Below are positions 22,771 through 32,427 of a stretch of DNA of 64,000 nt, one piece after another. Each line of letters begins with the position of its first letter. Positions within the stretch are counted from its first letter, which is position 1. Below the pieces are notes generated by a model that saw only the letters and a program-made list of their open reading frames with translations, did not search any database and was not told the origin of the DNA. Source of the DNA: Actinostola sp. cb2023 (taxonomy: Eukaryota > Cnidaria > Anthozoa > Actiniaria > Actinostolidae); contig JAUJYZ010001347.1 in NCBI GenBank assembly GCA_033675265.1, forward strand, positions 186,001-250,000, written 5' to 3'. The position numbers and the translations under genes were made by a program.

Positions 22771-24126
22771 CCTTTTTAGTTTCCTTAATAGTATATTCAT
22801 TCACAACCTTTATTTCTAGACCTGACGTGCTCTGCCTGTACGTGTCTGTACGTCGTTACTTCCATTCAGATCAGTTGGATACCACCGCCTTGGAGGTGGT
22901 TCTCTGCTGGAAACATCGTGTTTTTTTTCTGTCCGATTGACTTCAATCATGTTCTATTTTTGTTTTAACTGTTGAGTCCTTTCAACAGACAACTCTAACT
23001 TTCATCGCAATAAGTTCATTACTTTGCCGCCTTCCGCTGGGCATTAAGCAATTAATACCTCTCACAATGCATGCTCAAGGTCAAGTGTTTGGGATGTGGA
23101 CTGGAAATGCTTAGTGCCAACGAGATTTGCTGCTAAAAATTTGGGAACCTAAGAATAATCTAAGAATGGCCTTGGAGACTTACAAATGTCAGAATATAGT
23201 TGTAAACAATTATATTATGTAAAGGTTGATTCGCAGTGCGTAGGAGCTTTACGTTATAGAGTGGCAAAGTTGCTGCGCCCGCACTGAAAGAGTTTGATTG
23301 GATGAGATGCAACTGCATGTTTTTTAATTGTCAGTCAGAAAGAAAGCCATTTGAGTGTCACGGTACCGTAGGTTTCCCACTGCTACGAAAACGACTCCCT
23401 ATTGTGCGATAAAGTAACTGTAATAAGGACAATCAACTTTATTTATCCACGGTAATGTGAAATGATAGGAACCGCAGCATGTAAAAACGGTTAACAAACT
23501 CACCTTGAGTCTCCATGTATTTATTTATTTACCAAATTATCACCAATAAACTAATAAAAAAAACAATATTAAAAATTATATAAATTAATATAAATTATGA
23601 ATTCAATATATAATTGGCGAAGGTCGCATTACAGCTAGGCTCCTGATTTAGTGCACGCACGAGGGACGTGTTGTTGTTTACCGGGACCTCATCCACCATA
23701 TCACAAAAGGAATAAAAAGGAAAAAAAATACAAAAGAAAAAAAATACAAAAGAAAAAAATAATCTTACCGAAAAGAAAAAAATCTGATTTACAAAACTAC
23801 TTTGCCTCTAGTGTGACTTACCGTGATTCATGAAAACGATGGTTTGATTCTGTAGTTTATAAAGTTAACTAGGTCTGGACTATATACTGAACTAAGTATC
23901 CATTGCTCTCCGCGTGAAATTGCTGGCCACGTGTGACCACGCCCGTCTGCGAGTGCCGGCTTATCTTTTAAAAAAGCTTCAGTTGTTCGGATATCAGTCA
24001 GAAATATCAAAAGTTAGCAGGTCAAATATAAAGTTTTGTGATGACAATTTGGCCTGCAAAGTGATAAGCAAAACGTTGATGGAGTGCGGCCAATGCCTGC
24101 CATTAGTACCGTTATAATGAACTCAG
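22771..24126. other. No recognised gene; short A-rich tract
   Basis: It contains a hairpin, ACCACCGCCTTGGAGGTGGT, near 22880, a TTTATTTATCCACGG motif near 23438 and an AAAAGAAAAAAAATAC-type run at about 23700-23790. No coding exon is recognisable. Confidence 0.35.
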
Positions 24127-24290
24127 GGCCGATTTAGACGGCCGGCACAACTGTCGCATACAACTTGCTTGCGCATGCTCAATCCATACATACAACACAA
24201 ATTGCTTCGTATAAATCAGCCTACAACTCGCTCACAACTGTAAGTTGCATGCGACAGTTGTAGGCAAACGTTGTGCCGTCTAAATCGGCC
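24127..24290. mobile_element. MITE with GGCCGATTTAGACGGC ends, 164 bp
   Basis: The left end is GGCCGATTTAGACGGC and the right end GCCGTCTAAATCGGCC, a perfect 16-bp terminal match. Further in, ACAACTGTCGCATACAACTT pairs with the mirrored right half. Terminal GGCC with a hairpin body recalls PIF/Harbinger-type MITEs, but a three-base target duplication is not evident. Confidence 0.75.
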
Positions 24291-25245
24291 TTCTTTATAC
24301 TATCACATGCCTCGCGTGATTACCTGGGTTGTAATTGACTGCCAAATCGTGCTTGATTGCTGGATAACTATTTTTTAAATGCCAATGTCTGTAAAACTAA
24401 CACTGAAAGCAGAAGCCGGTTTGTAACCACAGCGATGCAGGTAGCTTGCACCTATTGGCACTACTATGTATTCATAATGTGAGGTTCCGTTGAGTTCATT
24501 TATTGCCAGAGGGACCGGTAATGACCGTAAGGCATAACTGCATGCGGTGTCAGTATTCTACGTTTAAACTATTGAATAAAGGACGCGGTCAATACTTCCG
24601 TTCATACGGACTGTAACCATGTTGATACGGTGCTAGCAATTTTTAGTCGAGAAGATGCACTTGATTAGTAGTTTATGGAATGAAATATTGGGTGTTTCCC
24701 GCGCTACTAATTGCTTTCGCTCGTTAGCGATAACCCTTCGATATCAGTGCATGGAGCTGGTGTTTAGCGCGGGTATAGAATGCCTTCGGGTAATGAGTTA
24801 GGGAGGTCAATTCACCACCTTGAACTAAACAATCACTCAACTAGTTCAACAATTCACAGCCCGAATTCAGTGCGTGAACTACTAGGCAACGATTCTGCTT
24901 TCGCGGTGCTGACAAGGTTACACTTCATGTTAACCTTTTTTGCCACAAGAAATTCAAGAATGCCATCAGAGTAAGGTTTCAAAGTTCTCGGTCTAAAACC
25001 ATCTGGCTTGGTGATGTTGCGTCTAGAAACCTTACAATTTATTCTTAGTCAAATTTGCCTTTAAAATTTCTCGTCTTTTTAGATCAACATTGGAAGTATT
25101 TTAAACTCGATTATTGTCGATGATTTTAGCAAGAATACAGCGCAACAGATATTATGATGTTGAATATAATACCCCGACCAATATCTTAGTATTGTGAAAG
25201 GCTTATCAACACTAAATTAACCAGTGTCACAAAACATGCACTTAA
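24291..25245. other. No recognised feature
   Basis: Unique DNA lying beyond the 3' end of the cyclin gene. The 64-codon frame at 24780-24974 shows no features. Confidence 0.35.
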
Positions 25246-25455
25246 CATAATTGCAACATATTGGAACTCAGTACATTCTAATGGTTTCCTTGCATCCCAT
25301 GTTGTATTTCGCAGCGCGCATCGAGTAACCACATAATTGCAACATATTGGAACTCGGTACATTCTAATGGTTTCCTTGCATCCCATGTTGTATTTCACAG
25401 CGCGCATCGAGTAACCACATAATTGCAACATATTGGAACTCAGTACATTCTAATG
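25246..25455. repeat. 86-bp tandem repeat, 2.4 copies
   Basis: Units at 25246, 25332 and (partial) 25418 start CATAATTGCAACATATTGGA and contain TCCCATGTTGTATTTC and CAGCGCGCATCGAGTAACCA. Only two or three substitutions separate them. The block lies just past the cyclin gene's poly(A) site. Confidence 0.92.
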
Positions 25456-25542
25456 TACATCCGTTCGTGGCTTGTACATCGGTATAAGTGAACAGTGTAA
25501 AGTGATTAACCACAAAGAGATCGTTTATGTCAAAATCCTGTC

Positions 25543-25548
25543 TTTATT
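25543..25548 (-). terminator. AATAAA poly(A) signal of the cyclin D gene
   Basis: AATAAA on the minus strand begins 53 bases after the TAA stop, implying a very short 3' UTR with cleavage near 25525. Confidence 0.65.
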
Positions 25549-25600
25549 AACAATATTTACACACCACTCTCTCACACTAGTTAGAATTCGTACGTCTTGA

Positions 25601-28600
25601 TTAAAAATGAATGTCTTGTAAATCTGTCGGTGTACTAGGGGTTGACGGTGATTCCACTTTCTTACCCCGCGTCACGTCTATTTTCACACTTAAATGTAAA
25701 ACTTCTTCCATTAGATCTTGACAACTTCTTAAGCACTCCTGCAAAGATAATACATGAACTGATGAGAGACTGTAGTATTAGTTACATGGTAGGATCTTGA
25801 GATAAGATAAAGTAGCGCTTCATAGACAATGTGTGTCCACCTGTTAACCATAAGATACTTGTAGTAATACAAGTAGCAACACGACTATCACTCTATGTTA
25901 CAAAATATATGATAATTGTTCTTTACGCGTGAACCCAGAAAAAAGACCGGTTTTCAAAGAATACGAAACAAGTGTTCGATCTATTACTGCTTTGCGCCTG
26001 CTTCAACAGACTGGGTTTTTTCAGCTTTTTTTTGCTCAAGATCGAACGAGGCATTTTTTTTGGTCCGTTTTTAGACGCGATGACGGAACACGAACAAGTG
26101 AACAGTTTGATAAAACCTACAACAGACTGCTTTTAAAGTTCCGAATAAAAATGAATTACCAACCACAACTGACTGTGTTGACCATTTAATACTACTAGAT
26201 TGAATTACAATGCAAACTTTTAACAAAAAAAAATCGGTCAAAATTTTAAATGAGCGCGAAAAATTACACAGATCTGGTGTCAGAAGTTATTCCTATGGGA
26301 ACAGAAAGAAAAGAAGTTGTGATACAAGGGTAAAGTGATAGTACAAGCAGAGTTACGGGCACATGTTTGGCCGAGTGTTCTTGACTGACAAAAGGTGAGT
26401 GTTGAATACCTGTGCTCAGGAATTCATTGTTGGTCAACATTATGTACGCGTGTTCCACAAACTACATAAATAAATACCGACTTAACGCCTTGGAAACAGT
26501 AGGCATGTACTTGAACAAAAACAAACCTAGAAAGGCCTAGAGGAATGCGGATTTTTCAAAAGGTTAAGAATATTTTTTCTGACCTCGTAATTTCTCGGAA
26601 TTTGACGCATTACTCGGCGAAAAGCTGATTAAGTTGAGATTTTTTCTTTTCCTGTCTTACAAACGACACAAAACGTCGTGATTTCACAGTGCTCAAGGAA
26701 TCGACTATCAAAACAGAGCTGCTACAAATAGAATTCGAACTAATGATTATTGATTCCATTGTAAGGTGGCGCGCTTTTGTTCACGTGCCTGCCAAGAAAC
26801 CTTGCTCTGAATGCACGTAAACACATCTTGATCGCTGCTTCCTTCACGTGGGTGAACTGCCTCTTCTTTTCTCATGAACAAGATGACTCCAAGTGAGATT
26901 GAACATTGGAGTCAACGGGTACATGGCGAAGGACAATGCAAAAATCAATCAAGTTGACGACAAAGCTGGGCGCATGTTAACTCAATATATCGAACAGCTA
27001 ATGACTTCTCAATTAACAGTGAATTTGTAACGATATAAAAGTGTTTAGACATACGACGCATGGCGCATTTTTATATATCACCGAAGTACAAAAATAGTTT
27101 ATAAATTACGAAAAAGTAAGTACTAAAAGACTAATACACCAAATATTTATTTGTCGGAAGATTGGAATACTTTAAGTTCGATGAGTGATTCACTGGTGGC
27201 TTTTCTTAGAAAATTTGAAACCGTGCATTTTGGATCTTTTTGTGGATTGGTTGACACGCGAGTCTATCTATCAATTGTGGTAAACCCGAGTTCTAACCAC
27301 TGCTCTAAAAATACATTTAAAGAAACAAGAAACATTTGGACAGGTAGTAGAAAATCCAAGAAATTATTATTAATAATTAAAAAATAACATAAAAGCGCGA
27401 AAAAAATACCGGCCCACGCAAAACGCGCACTTCACATTCCTCCACTCACGCGCGCGCTTCACTCTCTAATACACATGTTTCCACCAACTCTCTTAACACA
27501 TACCCCTCGTTCAACACTGTCTTGTACTTTAGATCAATATTTCTGAGTTTCTAATGCAGAGAGTGAATATTATTCACGGTATCTTACCGGTTCAATATTT
27601 GTAATCCTGTGTAAAAGATCCGCTAACTTAGTTGCCGTCCATGACTTGGTGCTCCGGTGAGATTCTGATATCCCTAAGCCAGTGAACGCAGCACAAACCG
27701 ATGCACCAGCCAGCATTGAGGGTGTGTAAAGCAGAAATTTATCATCTATAGAGATAGAATGCTTTAATAAACGAACGTTGATATAACTAAGTAAACGAGC
27801 CACAAATCGCTCTCATTGACATGAAGTCGCACACAAAGACACGCAGTAAACACAAACACAGCGAAATGTCGACGGAAATCCACAAATTGGACAGCACTTA
27901 GAAACGCTAGGAAACCAGCATAGAAAACGCAGAGGCGAAATATGTACCTGTGCAACAAAGCGCTATAAATGTAGCGGCATGTTTTCGAAGTACTTCAGCT
28001 GTGGATTGCTCTACTGGTAATCTGCTGAATATCTGTTCTAGAAAGTCGTATGCTGTTACTGCTGAAACATCCCATTTTAACTTGCCTAATACTAAGAGCT
28101 CCCAATCCTACGAGAAATAAACAACATAACGACATTAGTGCCTGTATTTGATGGGATAACCGTGCCCCCTGAAACAAGTCAATAAATTAACAAAAATAAT
28201 ATAAATAAAAAATAAAATAAAAATTATCAAAAATTCCCGTCCACTTACTAATAGTTCTTCACACGAAATTGAGTGATCTGTATAAATGCAAAGCTTTTCT
28301 GCTGTAAGTGGAGAGGTTTCTTTTAGCTTACTGGCGATGAACATACACACTGCCCCCAAGAGCTGCAGTGCACATTTTCTTATAGTGAGCATTGATAAAA
28401 TTCGATCTAAATAATTCATTGCCAGGGGGAATACTTCTTCTTCGCAATGCTGTTCCTCGCAAACCTAAAACACGCAAGCAAAATCCATGAACAAAATACT
28501 GAATGTTTAGCAGCGATCGAGTTGATTATTATGTAAAATCGGCACATACTGTCATACCTCTAGCATCCACGTAGCTACCATTCGGCGCATATATGGTTCA

Positions 28601-28755
28601 ACTTCATTTTGGACAATCTTAAAATAATTACAACTTGGAAGATACCTCTCCTCGCAGGCTAGTAGGTTTTTAAGGACTCTGTCATCTTTCAGTAGGACAC
28701 TGTCCTTATAAGCATATCGGATTCGAGCTCCAGGCTCACAGCACAACAAGTCCAT
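25601..28755 (-). CDS. CCND: G1/S-specific cyclin D, 289 aa, five coding exons
   Basis: D-type cyclins bind and activate CDK4/6, which phosphorylates Rb-family proteins to let cells pass from G1 to S. Coding exons (minus): 28755-28558 (66 codons), 28464-28249 (72), 28107-27948, 27745-27588 (together 106) and 25738-25601 (45 plus TAA). Donors are GTATGA, GTAAGT, GTACAT and GTAAGA, all acceptors AG, intron phases 0, 0, 1, 0. The total of 289 aa matches the usual 289-295. Visible features: Rb-binding LLCCE at residues 3-7; the cyclin-box signature [15 protein letters not shown] from residue 56; [48 protein letters not shown]; and the C-terminal [11 protein letters not shown], whose Thr280-Pro matches the Thr286 degron of human cyclin D1. 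The ATG at 28755 has a good context (G at -3, G at +4), and MDLLCCE matches known family starts. Intron 4 (1849 bp) is the longest. Animal orthologues are split into D1-D3 only in vertebrates, so no number is given. Confidence 0.97.
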
Positions 28756-29007
28756 AGCCGTATTAATACACCGCACAAAATCCACAGATATGTTTAAATG
28801 AAGAACTGATTTGAGCCTCGGCGCCGGGGTTGCCTTTTCTGGTGACACGGAGTTTTCCTCTTCAAGCAAGCTTGATTCGAATCTTCTCGTGTTGGTGTTT
28901 GTGTGTGGCCGTCTACCCCGGCGCTCACGACTGTCGACTGAGCTAGGAAGAGAATGTAATCCACTGTCTGTATGTATACCGATCTTTGACAGCCAGTCCA
29001 TCAGCAT
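28756..29007 (-). other. Open upstream extension of cyclin D exon 1
   Basis: The reading frame stays open for 84 codons upstream of the chosen start, with ATGs at 29007 and 29001 in weak contexts (T or C at -3). The encoded stretch is Ser/Arg/Thr-rich and unlike any cyclin N-terminus I know, so it is probably 5' UTR. An extended isoform cannot be excluded. Confidence 0.45.
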
Positions 29008-29093
29008 TCATGAGCATTGCTTATCGTTGCTGGGTAGATTTTGGATATTCGCTAGGCAACCGCATTGACATGGCTTTCTGACTCGCATTTCCA

Positions 29094-29101
29094 CCAATCA
29101 G
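29094..29101 (-). promoter_or_regulatory. CCAAT box upstream of cyclin D
   Basis: CCAATCAG on the plus strand (CTGATTGG on the coding strand) lies about 90 bases upstream of the first in-frame ATG. It fits an NF-Y site in the proximal promoter. The transcription start is not mapped, and no TATA box is visible. Confidence 0.35.
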
Positions 29102-31029
29102 AGCTCGTCGGTACCGAGCTATCAAAATGCAAATGAATCGTAAAAACCGGTCACTCAAACTGTCACAAATTCATGACCATCGCTCCAATAGCTCCAAGGC
29201 AAAAATATCGAAACTATGGACCATCATATGCTAGAAATACCTATAGTTGAGGGGGTTCCAAGTGAAGCTGACGCGCCACAAGTGGTAAATCGCGTAATCA
29301 TTTACCAATGGTAGATAGATTTGATGAATAATTGACTAAATGCAATCTACGGTTGATTAATTTGGGGCGGGGCTTTGACCCGCATTCTTAGAATGCCAGA
29401 ACTCGGGTGCACCGATGCGTAACGCTCAATTAAACACTTGGGAATTATCAAATTTTATCAAATTCCCCGAGGCCACGGATGATTACGATTCATTTGGTTC
29501 CCAGTGACATAGGAACTTCCCGCTGGTTGAACACTTTGTGAAATTGTGAGCGAAGTTTTCCCATGTCGAAGTGAGCATCGAAGATTGTTTCACCAGAAAA
29601 TCAAATATTTACTGCTCATGAGGGTAGTATGTGCGCCAATGCAACGCGTCATGACCGACCGATATTCTTGACCATTGTTCATAACATCTCACATCAAATC
29701 ACTCTTGCAACACCATGTTCCCCGTCGGCTCCAACGCAAACAAATTCCAAATCTTTCACGAACATGTTTACGTGCTTATATACCTAGGATTAAACACTGT
29801 AAGGCTTCCCCGAATTACGTGAGAATCGATTGATAAAAGCAAATCATTTATTGTTGGATATAAGATTAATATTTGTATGTCAACAACCAGCTCGAGTTCT
29901 AAATATAGCACATCCGTTCTGGGAAAAATACCAATGTTGATGGGTGAAAATGAAATCGATATATATCTTCGACTAGGAAATCGAGGTTCATCGCAAGGAT
30001 AATGTTTGTTTTTTAAAACGGTAATATTTCCTTAGGTGCACATGTTCTATTGTGTGATTCTGCGAGCAAATTATTCGGGGATCAAGGGACAAAAAGAGAG
30101 ACATTACTGTGACGCATTATTCTCGAAGCCATTATTTTCTCGATGCGCTTTTTAAAACACAACCAACAATGCGGACGGTGATTGAGTTAATGCAATCAGT
30201 TGGCCATTCTATTCTTTGCTAAATGAGTCCTTAATTTGAGCAAATATTGCACAGTGCGTCGATGCAGAGACGTTCAACTGACCTACTAAATACGGACATC
30301 AAAGGCTATGGTCTGTCTCAGAGAAAAGTACTTTGTTTTTATCGTAATTTTTTTCTGCATTTTTCCTCTTCCCAAACTTTCCGTGTCAGCCAGGTTGTTG
30401 TCTGAAGTGAATAGCACGCCACCAGACTTTCGAACTAAGAATAATGATTTTTTAATATTTGTGCAAATTGGTCGACTTTTAGTTAAAGCAGCGTTCAAGG
30501 AACCTTTTGCTTGCAATTTACCGTTCTTTCGTTCTTGAACGGAAGTTCATATCGTATCAATGGCACAGAAGTGAATCAGACTGGGAATCGAAAGGTGAAA
30601 TGACGAAAGCGTAGACGAGAATGCCGTACTGATCAGTTCAACTCTGGAACCAAGTAGACTGAATCCCTCGATCTTCTCCGCGAGTAGAACCTAGCATTGT
30701 AGCTAGATTCGTCGATAGAATGATATCATGAGACATTCGAATATTGTGGTGTAAAATACCCAATAACTACTTACAGCACTGGAATCAGTTGTTTCAATCT
30801 GATCCGGCTGCTGATTGGTTGAATTAGCAATCGCGATGTTGGTAGTGTCTGGAGTGGGGTGGGGAGGAACGAATGTAGTCACTACAAATCAAACGTAATG
30901 TCATAACGAAGCTTTAATCCCTGAAACTTACTTTGTCGTTAACTTTCACTTTTGTCCTAAATTTCCGTCTATTCTTATGTAACCTGATTACGCAACAATG
31001 GCTTCCACTGCGGTTCTGCTATCGTCTTC
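29102..31029. other. No recognised gene; cyclin D upstream region
   Basis: Unique DNA. CTTCCCGC at 29516-29523 could be an E2F-like site about 0.5 kb from the first in-frame ATG, but single matches of this length are expected by chance. Opposing open frames at 30286-30538 have no features. Confidence 0.3.
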
Positions 31030-31085
31030 CGATAGCTAGAGGCCATGTCAGCAGATCTCACAGTTCAAATCCTGTGGAGTCCATA
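31030..31085 (+). repeat. tRNA-like remnant (box A and box B)
   Basis: TAGCTAGAGGCC (about 31033) resembles a box A, and GTTCAAATCC (31063-31072) is a good box B, with CACAG and CTGTG around it. The boxes are closer than in an intact tRNA, and no anticodon arm or acceptor stem pairs. It is probably a tRNA pseudogene or SINE head. Confidence 0.3.
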
Positions 31086-31481
31086 CTCTCAATGTCAAGC
31101 CGATACACTTGATATATAAACCGATCTGCCAGCTTTCGATTGAGCTACTTCCTGCCATACAAACTCTGCTTCCTGGAAAAGTAATTCACAAATTTGTCCA
31201 CGACATGATGTCATGTCAAGAACAGTATCACCGGTACCAACATCATGGTGGTTCATTCCAGTCACTTGGATATGCTTTGATATGCGAGTGACACACACGA
31301 ACCAGTCACGCAAACTGGCGTTTATACAATTCCGGTCGATCCTGTGGTTTAGATGATGTCCAGTTGTAGAATCGTGATCAATACTAAGTAACCAGAGTTA
31401 ACGACAAAGTGATAACCATGCGGGCTGTCATTAAAGTGGAAGCCTATTTTGAAAAAAAAGTTCTTAATCGAACCTGCTTTA

Positions 31482-31700
31482 CAGTGTGGACACTCGAACC
31501 GTGAACACTTAGGTTTTTTCTAACACATATATATAAATTATCCATTGAGCAAATTGATCAGAAAAATGATTTATTTTGATCACTAAGTGTATTTTTTAAC
31601 TCAATGCTCCATGCTCCATTTGAGAGGCTATGAGACAATAGTTCGGAAAAAAAAAGTTCGAAAAATACTTGAAGTGTTCACGGTTCGAATGTCCACACTG
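31482..31700. mobile_element. Tc1/mariner-type MITE, 219 bp
   Basis: The 29-bp terminal repeats 31482-31510 and 31672-31700 begin CAGTGTGGACA and differ at one position. TA flanks both ends (31480-31481 and 31701-31702). CAGT ends with TA target duplication are classic for Tc1/mariner. The interior is AT-rich and non-coding. Confidence 0.88.
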
Positions 31701-31910
31701 TAATTATGATAATTTTTTTCGGTAAATGTTTTTGGTCTGAAAGAAAGAATGATTTTCTCAGAGAGATTTCATGAGAAAAAATGATGCTCAAAACGTGGTC
31801 GACTTCGTTGACGTTGCATGTACATCAGTAGTAATACCAATATGTCGGCTTTCACCTCGTTCTCTTGTGGAACAAATGAGAAATCTAAGGACTACAGCAA
31901 AGCTGAGAAG

Positions 31911-31975
31911 ACAACGTGATATAGTTTTTAATATACTATATTTCGGATAGCCAAACTATCCTTCTTCAGGTGTTG
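31911..31975 (-). ncRNA. Hammerhead-ribozyme-like motif
   Basis: On the minus strand, in order: CUGAAGA (31969-31963) matching the CUGANGA core; stem II GGATAG-UUUGG-CUAUCC (31961 to 31945); GAAA (31944-31941); stem III AUAUAGU paired with ACUAUAU (31941-31935 and 31925-31919) with a 9-base loop; and C at 31918 as the cleavage base after AU. Stem I is weaker: two mismatches next to the core, then ACAAC pairing with GTTGT (31976-31972 and 31915-31911). Hammerheads of this kind occur in the repeats of Penelope-like retroelements. No reverse transcriptase is nearby, so this would be an isolated remnant. Activity is uncertain because of stem I. Confidence 0.5.
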
Positions 31976-32117
31976 TGTGGAACCAATTTTTAGTGGAAAA
32001 TCGTGCAGAATAAAACCCTTTCAAATCATTTGGTCTCATTGTTGGTTCCAAATTGGTTTAAAGAATACAGACACCAGAGTGCTGTGTTTTGTGCAGGTGC
32101 GTTAGTATGTCGGTACT

Positions 32118-32142
32118 TAATAATAATAATAATAATAATAAT
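32118..32142. repeat. Short AAT microsatellite
   Basis: About eight AAT units. Confidence 0.9.
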
Positions 32143-32230
32143 GACTTTATTACACCGTTTTGTACAACGCTTTGCCGCAAGGGAGTGGTCGACCCCGCGC
32201 CGCATACAAGACAGTTGGTTTTCTTGCTCT

Positions 32231-32427
32231 TAAACCGCATCTACACGAACAAGTTTTCCTTGACAAGTTTTCCTTGACAAGGAAAAATTGACAATTTTTT
32301 GTCATCTACACGAGCAAGTTTTCCTTGACAAGGAAAATTTGGCGATGTTTTTATCGTCTACACGAGCAAGTCTTCTTTGTCAAGGAAAACTTGTCAAGGA
32401 AAATTTGCTCGTGTAGATGCGGCTTTA
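32231..32427. mobile_element. MITE of the CACGAGCAAG family, copy A
   Basis: The left end, CCGCATCTACACGAACAAG, matches the right end CTCGTGTAGATGCGG. The body consists of repeated TTTTCCTTGACAAGGAAAA palindromes and two further CTACACGAGCAAG boxes. TTAA or TAA abuts both ends. Related copies lie at 51402-51551, 43227-43364 and (fragment) 54003-54080. The length is about 197 bp with no coding capacity. Confidence 0.8.

Noticed and set aside
21868..22940. Open frames of 260-353 codons on both strands
   Set aside because: All lie in the CTTC tract; Phe-Leu-Pro-Ser and Lys-Glu-Gly-Arg repeats are what this tetranucleotide encodes in any frame.
31030..31085. Functional tRNA gene
   Set aside because: Box A and B are too close, and no anticodon arm or acceptor stem forms.
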